Shown here one piece after another: positions 9,050-19,537 of a DNA stretch of 64,000 nt. The notes below the pieces were generated by a model. It was not told the origin of the DNA and did no database searches. It saw only the letters and a list, made by a program, of their open reading frames with translations. Source of the stretch: Ambrosia x helenae. Lineage: Eukaryota > Streptophyta > Magnoliopsida > Asterales > Asteraceae. The stretch lies in NCBI GenBank assembly GCA_030844895.1, contig CM061233.1, positions 55,667,453 through 55,731,452 of the forward strand. The letters run 5' to 3'. The position numbers and the translations under genes are program-made. Position 1 is the stretch's first letter. Each line of letters begins with the position of its first letter.

Positions 9050-11327
9050 GACCTCCTCCTGAATTTTGCCATTAAGGAAAGCACATTTGATGTCCATCTG
9101 ATACACCTTTATGTTGTGGTTGACAGCAAAGGCTAAAAAGAGTCTGATGGCTTCTACTCTTGCTACAGGAGCAAAAGTCTCATCATAATCTATTCCTTCT
9201 TCTTGTCTGAAGCCTTGAACCACAAGCCTGGCTTTATTTTTGACAACAATACCCCTTTCATCAGTCTTGTTTTTGAAGACCCACTTTGTTCCTATAGGAC
9301 AAACATCCTTAGGAAGTGGTACAAGCTCCCATACTTGTTGTCTTTTGAATTGAAGGAGTTCTTCCTGCATGGCTTCTACCCAACTGTTGTCTTTCAGTGC
9401 CTCTTGGTACTTGACAGGTTGTGTGAGGGATAAGAAACCTGCAAAAAGACAGATATTTGAGGATTGGCTTCTTGTGAGCACACCCTCTCTGATGTTGCCA
9501 ATGATCTGGTCTGGTGGATGAGCTCTTAAGTAAATAAGATCTCCCTGATATGGAACAATGGCATTTTGAGGTGATGGACAGAGGTTTGGTGACTCTGTTG
9601 GTGTAACATCTGTTGGTACTTCTGTAGTGCCATCAGATGTTTGGAATGGTAATGGAGGGATGGGTCTAAGTGGTGTGAAACTTAACTGACTTTTGTCAAC
9701 AGATGATTGACTTTTGTCAACAGATGATTGGTCAGTGATTGTGAGGGGTGAAGCAGTGGTTTGAGAATAAGACTGGCCAACAGTGGTTGACACAGCTGTG
9801 ACAGAGTTTTGACAATTGTTTTGAACAGCTGCTTCCTCTGAGGCAGAATAGACTTTGTAGTGACTGGGGATCACAACATCTGTTCTGTAATCTTGTTGTG
9901 GAGACTGTGGAATACCTGCATAGTTAGTTTTAACAGTGATATCTTCAAATTTGAATTTATCTAAATCAAATAATTCAGCAGGGTTTGCAGGGATTTTTAG
10001 GGATGAAAGTTCATTGAACTTTACATTTAGAGTTTCTTCTATTGTCTTGGTCCTTGTGTTAAACACTTTATAGGCCTTAGCAGTAGAAGAATATCCCAGA
10101 AAATAACCACAGTCTACTTTGGCTGCAAATTTTGAAATGGAATCTTTGAGGTTTAAGATGAAACATGGGCAGCCAAAGATTTTGAAGAATGAAATTAATG
10201 GTTTGATTTTGAACAGAATTTCATAAGCAGTTTTTTGATGTCTGGGGTTGATCAAAACTCTGTTTTGAACATAGCAAGCAGTGTTTACAGCCTCTGCCCA
10301 AAAGGACAGTGGCAAACCAGAATCTACTAACATGGTTCTTGCAGCTTCTATAAGAGTTCTGTTTTTCCTTTCAACCACCCCATTTTGCTCTGGTGTTCTT
10401 GGGATGCTGTACTGCCTCACAATCCCTTTTGACACACAGAAGTCATCCAACTCCTTACTCTTAAACTCTGTTCCATTGTCACTCCTGAAGACTTTTACTG
10501 GCAAGTCATATTGTTTTTCAACTTTGGTGACAAAGTCCTTCAATATACCTGCAGTCTCATCCTTAGAATATAAAAAGTAAGTCCATGTAAACCTAGAAAA
10601 ATCATCAACTATGACAAGACAAAATCTTTTTCTTCTTAGACTCATGATTTTAATAGGGCCAAACAAGTCCATGTGCAACAATTGTAGACACTGACTGGTT
10701 TTGGACTCATCAATGGATTTGTAAGAGCTTCTATGTTGTTTCCCTTTTAAACAAGAAACACAATGCTCATCACATTTAAATTCTTTTGATGGTAAACCTC
10801 TGACAAGGCTTTGTTTGGAGAGTGTGTTGATAGTATTAAGATTGGTGTGACCCAATCTCCTATGCCACAATTCTGTCTCCTTAGTGGAGGCAGCAGAAAA
10901 TAGACAGACATTTGCCATAGGATTGTCCTTTAACATATCAACAACATACACATTGCCACTTCTATGAGCAACAAGTTGTGCTTTGCTCTCAGCAATAATG
11001 GTATCAATCTTTTTTCACCACTTCTGGCCCAATAATCTTACAAGTTTTCTTTGTGAAAAATGAGCCATAACCTTTGTCACTCATTTGTGAAACACTCAGA
11101 AGATTAAACTTGAGATTATCAATAAGATTGACATTTTCAAACTTGAGTTTTCCAGCTTGTACAGTCCCTGAACCCAACACCTTACCTTTTGAATCATTAC
11201 CAAAGGATATATCACCCCCTCCATGAGCCAAGAAGTCTAGAAGAAGGGCTCTACATCCTGTCATGTGCCTGGAGCCTCCACTATCTACATACCAAAGACT
11301 ATCTAAACAAGCAGAAGCTCCCTGCAC
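9050..11327 (-). pseudogene. pol: F pol fragment: protease, integrase, N-terminal RT (frameshifted, truncated)
   Basis: The N-terminal piece (11327-11004) holds the protease site as DSGGSRHMTG; the usual Ala after DSG is Gly. A frameshift at about 10955-11030, by a run of T, separates it from the rest. The second piece (10951-9050) has the pre-integrase zinc region (WHRRLGH, CVSC), integrase D-D-E (HMDLFGP, SDNGTEF, ERKNR) and RT up to FLNGKIQEEV, where K is inserted, so YVDD and RNase H are missing. A tandem 21-bp duplication encodes a repeated SVDKSQ near 9700-9740. Non-functional as it stands. Confidence 0.9.
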
Positions 11328-11346
11328 ATCAGTAAATGATTAGTTT
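11325..11346 (-). promoter_or_regulatory. gag-pol junction of F with acceptor-like signal
   Basis: As in K and A, the gag stop TAA lies in CTAAT and is followed by a T-rich stretch and GATGTGCAG, then GGAGCT of pol. F belongs to a different copia family, so the layout is not simply recent descent. I could not pick a strong GT donor nearby. Confidence 0.4.
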
Positions 11347-14300
11347 TGGTGAGTGTCCAAAGCCAGTTTGGCTTTGGATGGGTCCTCAGACCTTTCAGAC
11401 TCAAGCTTTGGAAGGTGATCAGTGGTTTGGACCAATTTTTGAATTAAGTTCAACAACTGCTGCTGACCATTTGCCAGTGCTTGGATGTCAACACTTGAGG
11501 CAGCAGTTGTTTGATCACTTCCTGACAGATGATAATACCCATATGGATTTCTGTTCACTCTTGGTTTAGAGGGTCTTTTTGGCTCCTCATAAACATGTGG
11601 CAGACTGTGACATGGAGGTTGACCATAACCTCTTGGGTATTTGCTTGAGGGTGGAGCATCTGTTACTTGGACATCTCTAGAAGCAGATGTTTCAAGCCTT
11701 TTAGTAACAGGTGTTTGGACAGGGGTGAAAGTCTGTTTGGGCTTTCCTTTTGAAGTACTAACCACAGGATTTGCAAGAGTTTTGGCTTTGTATTCTTGTA
11801 TTTTAACATCAAAATTTTTGAGATACAAGCACTCTTTGGTCTTGTGATTCTTTTTCCCACATATTGAGCATGTGGCTTTAGAATCACATTCACTTGCTCC
11901 TTTGTTAATGTCATATGCTTTTAGAAGAAAACAGTTTTTAGTGACATGATTCTTCTTTTCACAGAAATCATAGAACAAGTTGACAGTCTTTTCTTTCTTC
12001 TTCCCCTTTTCAGCCTTCTTTTCAGCAGATGTTTGAGCATCTGCTGGAAGATTTTTCAGGGGAATGACTTTTGCCAAGGGAATGACCTTTGCCTGAGGAG
12101 CTGTCTTTCCCTCAGATGTTTTAAAATCAACAGGTTTAAAATTCTCAAGAGTATCACACTCATCAGACCAAGTAGGTTTAAATTCATACTTTTCAAGTTC
12201 AGTAAAAGATGAGGAACCTTCTGGTTTTTCAAGAACAATTTTCTTACTATTTGGTTCAGTGATTTTAATCTCTTGACCCTACAGGTTTGTTGGTATTACC
12301 TCAACAGACTTTTGACTCTTTTTATCAGTGTTTTCAAAAGCTGGAGCAGTGGTTTCATAACCAAAGCCAAACTTCACATGACTTTTAGTTTGTTTGTTGA
12401 GTAACATTTCAAAACCTCTACATGATTCCACCCATTTCTCACATTCAACTTGGGTGGACTCAAGCTCACTTTTACAACTTTGATATTTTGCTATCATAGT
12501 TTGGAGCTGGTCTTTGGTTATGGTTGCTTCATGTTTTAAGCTGCTTATTTCAGATTCTTTTGCAATTAAACTTGTTTTTAAATCTTTTGTAAGTTTTTCA
12601 AATTTAACTTCATCATCCAAAATTTTCTTTCTAAGGTTTTCATTCACCTCTTTGATGTTAGCAAATGCTATTACACATTTGTCAGAACACAACTCTTTAA
12701 GAATTTGAGGAGATACCTTAGCAGCATCCATCAATGCACAATCACACTTGCACTCACAGTCATCAGATGCACCCCAGGGATCTGTGAGATTCACAACCTC
12801 TTCTTTAGATTTTTCACCTGTAACAACTTCACTAACAACATCATCAGTCACAACATCAGATTCAGTCACCACCTCCTCAGATTCAATCTCATCCACCATA
12901 GCCATGAAACAAAAGTTTTCTGGTTCATTTTCAGCTTTGGCAACTAGTGCAAAATTTTCATCTGTAAGCTCATCAGGTAGACTGCTCCAATCAACAAAGC
13001 CTTGTGTAAAGAAGCTCTGTTGACTGGTCTCTGCAGGGGCAGAGGATGAAGCAACAGTCATTTGCACAGGTGCTTGAGTAATAGGTGTTTGCACATAGTG
13101 GATCTGAGGAACAGTGGTTTGGACATACTGGACAGGAACAGTGTTTGAGGACTGTGCAAAATAAGCAGTGTTTTGCACATTTGGTCCAGGGGCATTATAG
13201 GAATTCTGATAAGTGTTGGTCTGTGGTCTTTGATTTGGATAGGTTATCATAGGTGTACCATGTTGACCCCTACACTCCCTAGCAAAATGACCAAGTCTAT
13301 GACATTTGTAACACTTTATCTTTGATTTATCCAACCCAACCTTAGATCTGCCAGTTAACCCTGGAAACCTTCTCCCAGTTTTCTTGTAAAAATTATTAGT
13401 TCTTACACTGAGAAGGGCCAATTGGTGCATAATGTCCATTTCTTCCAAATCATCCGGGTCAAAGTATTTCAGGTCATCATACTCAAAGGATATATTGTCA
13501 GATGCCTGGATATCACCACCACTTGCTGTGAAAGCATAGTTTGGTGAATAAGAATCAGAGTTAAAACCTGAGTTAAAACCTGAAGTTATGTCAATGAAAT
13601 GATCATAACTCTGATCCTTAGTGTTTCCAGGCACCTCATCATGACCCAAAAGTATTGTATTCCCAAATACATAGTCATCAGACACTTTTCCAGAGTCCTG
13701 GAGCTTCTTTTTCTGGTTAAGCTCTCTCTCATAGGTCAAGAGCTTACCATGAAGCTGGGTCAGTGATAGGTCTTTAAATCCAATTGAGTTTCTCATCACA
13801 ATAGCAATAGTGTCCCATTTGTCTGGTAAAGATCTTAAAAACCTATGGTTCAAGGTTGAATGAGGGTAAGTAAGACCAACCAATTTTAGTTCACTAATTA
13901 AGCAATTAAACCTCTCAAACTGTTGAGTTAATGACTCTCCTTTGACATGACTGAATGTTTCATATTGTTGGTTAAGTATTTCACGATTGTTTTCAGTCCC
14001 ACCAAACTGTTCTTTCAGTGCATCCCACAACTCCTTTGCACTGTTACAGTGTAACAACCCAGCATATATATCATTTGGTAGAGCCATGGCCACAATACTG
14101 AAGGCCTTAGCATCTAACTCAATTTTCTGAAAATCCTGGTCGGAGTAGTTTTCAAGTTTCTTTGGCTCAAACACCTTGGGATCTTCAGTACTCGGCACAG
14201 TCGGAACATGTGGTCCGAAGATAACCGACTTCCAACACCCAGTGTTTTGTTGAGCTAGAACATGGCTCATCCGACGTTGCCAGATATTGTATTCAGATCT

Positions 14301-14363
14301 GACAAGCATCGGTGGCTTGTTGTTCGTGCCAGTGTTATGTGGATCGTGATTGATTGAAGCCAT
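11340..14363 (-). pseudogene. gag: F gag with one in-frame TAG
   Basis: Reads from ATG at 14363 (MASINHD) to TAA at 11340 in one frame, broken only by TAG at 12279-12281. The N-terminal half has the copia gag fold (LWDALKEQFGG; FERFNCLISELKLVG) at roughly residues 100-260 and a CCHC knuckle CYKCHRLGHFAREC around 350. After the stop there is a second knuckle CSICGKKNHKTKEC and a degenerate one beginning FCEKKNHVTKNC that lacks its first Cys. A coiled-coil-like stretch precedes the stop. The layout (early knuckle, coiled coil, later knuckles, basic tail) parallels K and A despite little sequence similarity. Confidence 0.85.
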
Positions 14364-14510
14364 TCTCTGATTTTTAAAAAACAAAGTCTGTTTAAAAACG
14401 GTTGAAACGAAATTAAACTATTACTCTGTTTTCAATCCAACAGACAAACGATATCAATAATTGTGAGCTGATTATTAAATTGATTTGTTAGATCGAATTT
14501 AATTGACCAA

Positions 14511-14522
14511 GCTCTGATACCA
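14511..14522 (-). other. F primer binding site (tRNA-Met type)
   Basis: GCTCTGATACCA on the plus strand, two bases from the LTR edge at 14525. The 14364-14510 leader between it and gag shows nothing else recognisable. Confidence 0.9.
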
Positions 14523-14524
14523 AT

Positions 14525-15231
14525 TGTTAGGATCTGAGTTTGATTGTTTTGATTGTTTAACTAAATATGATAATAATGAAATGAATATAGAATGAAAGTG
14601 CAGCGGAATAATAAACTGTTAATCAAAACAAGAGAGTAAATGTTTTCAGATCGAAAGATTTCATTTATCTAAAAGATTATAATCGTACAATTACTCCCCC
14701 TCAGCCTGATCACACAGTGTTTGTCTGAGAGAATGTTTGTGTGTGTGATGCAATAGAACAGTACAAGCACTGTTCTATTTATAGACAGACTTAAACCACT
14801 GATGACCTAGGCTGACGTCACCTAAGACAGTGACCTCTAACAGAATAACAAACATAAAACATCTGCCTATTACAAACTACTGTTACATTGAAAGCACTGA
14901 TAGTAAACAGCTGTTGTTGATAAACTCTGATGGTCTTGTATCCACTTCTGAAGCCTAAGTGCTGTTGGCTCCAGCAGTGCTTTGGTCTTCAGTACTTGAA
15001 TCAGCAGTTGTTCTTCATCAGACCTTTGGTCAGCAGTTGTTCTTCATCAGTTGTTCATTCAGCAGTCCTTGTATCAGCAGTTGTTAAGCAGTTGTTTGGA
15101 TAGAACAGTTGTTAGAGTCAGCAGTCTTTTGGGAGAAGTAAGTTGTAAAGACTGTTTATTCAAAGGATCAAACTGTTAGCATATTTTGGCTTTCTAATCA
15201 TCTGTTCTTCTCCAGGTCAGCAGACCCAACA
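14525..15231 (-). repeat. F 5' LTR (707 bp)
   Basis: Starts TGTTAGGATC and ends CCCAACA on the plus strand, giving TGTTAG...ACA ends. TATA box on the minus strand at 14775-14784 (CTATTTATAG palindrome). The U3 portion (about 14950-15110) contains repeated CAGCAGTTGTT units, six or so imperfect copies, and the same word recurs in F gag. Its single copy means insertion age cannot be estimated here. Confidence 0.88.
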
Positions 15232-15832
15232 GGGATGCACAACGGGGGAAATGTGGATAGATCTACTGGGTTTGACAAGCCCCACTCAACGACTTGGAGG
15301 GCCGGGCGGGTGCATATTGTCTCGAACTTGCTAAAAATTGCTGAACACTGGTAACAGTCTAGTAATGGTTTTCCAATCGTAGTAGTAACAAAACATACGC
15401 CTAGCTAGCGTACTTGGTAAAATTGGTATAGTATGGACATGGTAACACTTTGGTAACACTATGGTAACATTTGGTAACATTTTGGTAACATATTGAACAA
15501 ACCTGTGAACTCACTAGCATTATATATGTTGACGTCTTTTTGGCATGTTTTCTCAGGTCGCTAAGGTAGCATCGGTTGGACTAGGCGCACGGGTCTGCAT
15601 TGGCGTCTAGGTTTAGTTGCACATTTTGAAATAAGTGTCTTGAATACTTTGGAACACAGTTTTGTAGCTGATTAAATTCGTTAAATGCTTCCGCTATTTG
15701 TTACCTTATGAAAACTATGTTTTTGAGTTTACGTATTTCATATAGTGTTGTTTATTGTGACCGTTGACTTGGATCTTGGTTTGTTATGCGCCTCGCGGTA
15801 AAACTCCGCAGTGGAAATTTGAGGGTGTGACA
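15232..15832 (+). repeat. E2: 3' part of a gypsy LTR, truncated by F
   Basis: Ends with TTTGAGGGTGTGACA, the reverse of the start of the D LTR, and its first 200 bases match the segment at 63770-63960 of LTR E ('acgggggaaatgtggatag'). It is therefore the right-hand part of a Tekay/Del-like LTR in plus orientation. Contains a cluster of GGTAACA repeats at about 15430-15490. The LTR start was separated by the F insertion and lies outside the window. No internal domain follows, so this is either a solo LTR or a 3' LTR. Confidence 0.75.
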
Positions 15833-16921
15833 ACTGATGCTTTGTAGTATAGTATAGAAGATAAAGATTCGGATTGATTCATTAGCGTGAGCGTGAATTT
15901 ATGGCCTTTCGATTTCTTATTTCTTAAAACAAATAACATAAGTAATTAACACATAGTTAAAATTTTGTTTTCTCTTTATGCTAGTGTTTAATTTATTTTA
16001 TTAGTTAGAATTAGAACTTAAACAATATACAATTGCCGAAAGCAAAATAATATTGTGAACCACACTTCATACAACGTTTAACAAGAACATTAAATAGATC
16101 AACAAATACCTTAAAAGTCTTATAACAAACATAGTTTACGTATAAAGTTAATCTAGTAGCAACCAACATACAAGTTATATAAACATGAGAAGAAGAATCT
16201 AGACATCATGTATGGAAAGAAAGAAATAATGAAAGAAGAGAGAACTTTATTCATTGATATGTTTTATATACCAAATGAAAGACCATTATTTATAAGGTTA
16301 TAAACATTGAAAGATATGTAAGTTATGTATGTGAAGAGTCACCAGATTATTTATATACTAAATACATGACCATTATTTATAAGACTATAACAATGATACA
16401 AACATAATAAAGACATGAAGGTTATGAATGTAAAGATTCATCAGATTATTGTTAATTTCCTCATCAATTTTATAATTATGTTTAAATTAATTTCTTCAAC
16501 AATTTAATATTTAGGTAGAAAGACAATTTTACCACCTAAATGACTTCAATAAGCATTGTACTATAAGCAATAAATGTTGTATTTACTTAAATTTTGCGGG
16601 TATCCTTTACTGATGCTTTATAATATAGCATAGAAGATAAAGATTTGGGTTGATTCATTAGCGTGAGCGTGAATTTATGGCGATTTCTTATTTCTTAACA
16701 CAAATAACATAAGTAATTAACACATAGTTAAGTTTTTGTTCTCTCTTTATGCTAGTGTTTAATTTATTTTATTAATTAGAATTAGAAATTAAACAATATA
16801 CAATTGCCGAAAACAAAATAATATTGTGAACCACACTTCATACAACATTTAACAAGAACATTAAATAGATCAACAAATACCTTAAAAGTCTTAGAACAAA
16901 TATAGTATACGTATAAAGTTA
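15833..16921. repeat. Tandem direct repeat, 776-bp period, AT-rich, non-coding
   Basis: The block 15833-16150 recurs at 16609-16921 with roughly 95% identity by eye, starting ACTGATGCTTT and ending GTATAAAGTTA. The part between holds a smaller duplication of about 105 bp (around 16260-16345 and 16365-16450, sharing GACCATTATTTATAAG). No ORF, no TG...CA ends and no primer site, so these are not LTRs. The E2 LTR abuts exactly at the first base of copy one. Confidence 0.75.
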
Positions 16922-16934
16922 TATTTGTGAATGC

Positions 16935-16957
16935 ATATATATATATATATATATATA
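16935..16957. repeat. (AT)n microsatellite
   Basis: A simple dinucleotide run just after the second direct-repeat copy. The following 16958-17230 is AT-rich non-coding DNA with no feature I can name; GATAG at 17226-17230 is the left flank of element G. Confidence 0.85.
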
Positions 16958-17230
16958 GAGTTAACTATTTCATGACGTTCAAGGAGATCATGTTGAATGA
17001 AATTGAGGAAAGTCTCCATACCCTTTTCCAACCATTCTCTCCATCATCTGTCCTTCATGTCCATTTGTTCCCTACAACTTAGTTTTCATCCCATGCAGTA
17101 AGTGGAATTAATATTTATAATATATTAGAAACGTATTAGCAAATCTAGAATGTTATATTTAGAATTTTGTCCATTTTATTTAGTTAACAATATATATGAT
17201 TCAAGATACACAATTTCTTAACAAGGATAG

Positions 17231-17807
17231 TGATGGGATTGGGTACCGAATACACCATTCCACATACCCAAACCCGGCACAACGTCACCGCGCGGAAAAA
17301 AGCTACGCGCAAGATACGGTCAAGGCTCATTAATGACCGGCCAATGGTCAAGTCTCGGTCAAGGCGAAAGTCATGCATGGTCAAATGCCATGCATGAATC
17401 AAGGCTTCAAGCACGTTGACTAAACAATAGAGGCGGTATTATGTTCCACTATTCCCATTAATTATGCTTTCCACATATCACCTTACTAACACAATTAAGG
17501 GTGATGGAGACAACCTAACCACGGTTAGGACTTGGGTAATGGTGGCATACGGACTCTCCTATAAAAGGGATCACATCCCCAATAGGAGAGGACACTTTCT
17601 ACTGACCTGGAGAGCTATCACACTAGATAGTATCCCCATTCACCCCATTTTTGTTATAAACAACTACCTTGTGTAGTCGTCTCCACACCCATACATTCAC
17701 TCTTGTTTGCAGGTATCTCCAAGCCGTAGCTGTTAGTGAAGGATCAAACCTGTAGTAACTCATAATCTTATCATCCTTAACCGGTGGTGAGGCTATTTGT
17801 TTCTTCA
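17231..17807 (+). repeat. G 5' LTR (577 bp)
   Basis: Begins TGATGGGATTGG and ends TTTCTTCA; the H LTR at 56774-57330 is its reverse-complement relative. TATA box TATAAAAGG at 17560-17568. The TATA box is enclosed by an inverted repeat, TCTCCTAT at 17554-17561 and ATAGGAGA at 17582-17589, which H also keeps. Confidence 0.88.
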
Positions 17808-17808
17808 T

Positions 17809-17820
17809 TGGCGCCATCCC
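17809..17820 (+). other. G primer binding site candidate
   Basis: TGGCGCCATCCC begins one base after the LTR end. TGGCGCC is the common start of primer sites in Tat/Athila-type elements; I do not assign the tRNA. Confidence 0.6.
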
Positions 17821-17853
17821 TTACGGTTCTAACAAATCTTTCAAACTAGCAAC

Positions 17854-19537
17854 ATGGCTTTTTCAAAAGATACAAACAACAACAATGCTGAGGTTGATGC
17901 CACAATCAACGATGAGATCCAAGATGTTACACCAAATACCATCACGAAGAATGTGGCTCAGAAGCAACCGGCTTTGACATTCCAGTTCCACCCAAACAAG
18001 GGGGGATCTGCTGGAAGCAAAAAGAAGAAGCCCAACCTATCTCCGGTTGACCCGGACGAGTGGTTGGCTCAGCAAAATTCAAAAACGATTGCTGAATATC
18101 ATAAAATGGTTATGAATCAAGGTAAACTCAACGTGCAAAAGACGTTAAGTTTCGACACAAGCGAGGAGGACTCAGAATCTCCTCGAAAAAACAAAAGTGG
18201 CCGTCACGCTAGAGGGTCTGGTCAGGCGGTACGTGGTGGAGGCCGTGGTAAGAATACTCACGGCCAGGACCCCGTCAACCTGAACGATGAACCAGACGGC
18301 TACGAATCAGAAGATGAGGTGCATCATGATTCCAACAAAAAACAGAACCCCAAGTCTGGCACCAAAAGATGATGACCTCTACAAACCATATAGACCAAAG
18401 ACTTTCGCCGAAAGATCAAAATTATGTGCACGCATTGCATTGGCACCGATGCCTCAAGAATGCAAGCTACCAAGCACGATCGGGAAATATGAGGGTTTGC
18501 GCGATCCGAATGATCACTTGCATGCTTTTGACTGCGCAGGTAGCTCCAAGCTATGGCCAGTCCAAGCCTGGTGTCACTTGTTTGCACAAACATTAACAGG
18601 GGCAGCCAGAGTGTGGTATGAAAGCCTGCCTGTGGGAAGCCTGGTGGATTTCGATGACGTCATAAGAAAATTCAAGAATGACTTCTAACATCTGCGCAAA
18701 CACAAGAAAGACAAGGCACGCATTCTCTTGTGTACGCGCCACGAGAACGAATCCCTAGAAGATTACATCATCAGGTACAACAAGGAAGCCCTCCAACTAG
18801 GATGCGGAGAAGAACTTACCCGCGTAGCATTCATACACAGGGTAAGGAATGATGATCTGATGAAATGTTTAACCGGTAAAGACGGTGTGCCACAAGCTTG
18901 GGATGAAGTAATCGAAGCTGCTAAAGTTTATGCATCTTCTGAACGATCATTCCATCGCAACAAAAATACACACCAAAGTAGCAGTCACCATGCGTCATCA
19001 AACAACAGAGGAAAAGGCAAGCAATCTGTATGGTCCAGAATCTCAGGCACAGCGGATGAAGGAAAATATTCCTCCGCACAAGACGTGAGAAACATGCTGA
19101 GTTCAAGAGGGTCCCGTGACCATAAAGGACACTTGAAGAAGAACTACGAATGGACGCCACTGTCGAAAACACCATCCGAGGTGCTGAAAACCGAACAGAT
19201 TCAATTTCCAAAGCCACAAGAGCTCCGTGGTGACAGGCGGAACGTGGACAGATCAAAATACCGCGAGTATCATGAAGACCACGACCATATGACAGACAAT
19301 TGTTACAGTTTGAAGATGGAAATTGAAAACGCAATTAAGTCAGGGCAGTTAACGCACGTCGTGAAGAACATGAGAAGAAAACAGAGGGACAACACGGAAG
19401 TAGGAGAGCCCTCTCAGAAAAAGATACGCAATCTCAATGCGCATCACGTGTATAGAGTTTCCCACAATACATGCAAGATGACACATAGGAACGCAAGCCA
19501 TAAGCGGACCTTTATGGAAGCAAAAGATGATTCATGG
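17854..19537 (+). pseudogene. gag: G gag, with frameshift, stop and D insertion
   Basis: Starts at ATG 17854 with a basic, G/K/R-rich N-terminus. A frameshift lies between about 18290 and 18372; the second frame (to 18688) carries the gypsy gag core (RIALAPMPQECKLP; WYESLPVGSLVDFDD). A TAA at 18686-18688 interrupts, then the same frame runs on (RILLCTRHENESLEDYI...) with no canonical zinc knuckle that I can find, but a His/Cys-bearing segment HDHMTDNCYSLK at about 19270-19310. The frame is cut at 19537 by D and continues in phase at 29797 into pol, so gag-pol was one long ORF. Confidence 0.85.
19533..19537. repeat. Target site duplication of D, left copy (CATGG)
   Basis: CATGG directly precedes the D LTR at 19538 and recurs directly after the other D LTR at 29792-29796. 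Five bases is the normal duplicate size for LTR elements. Confidence 0.92.

Larger units (their letters stand above)
9050..15231 (-). mobile_element. Element F: Ty1/copia, 5' half, interrupted by K
   Basis: Minus-strand order: 5' LTR (14525-15231), tRNA-Met primer site, gag, protease, integrase and the first part of RT, ending at 9050 where K begins. The remaining RT, RNase H and 3' LTR must lie left of K, outside the window. F is a different copia family from K and A: distinct gag, different LTR and different pol sequence. F sits within a gypsy LTR relic that resumes at 15232, with GGGAT as the possible right-hand target duplicate. Confidence 0.88.

Noticed and set aside
16921..17230. Possible LTR pair formed by the direct repeats 15833-16150 and 16609-16921
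   Set aside because: No TG...CA ends, no primer site or polypurine tract, and the spacer is non-coding; a tandem duplication explains it better.
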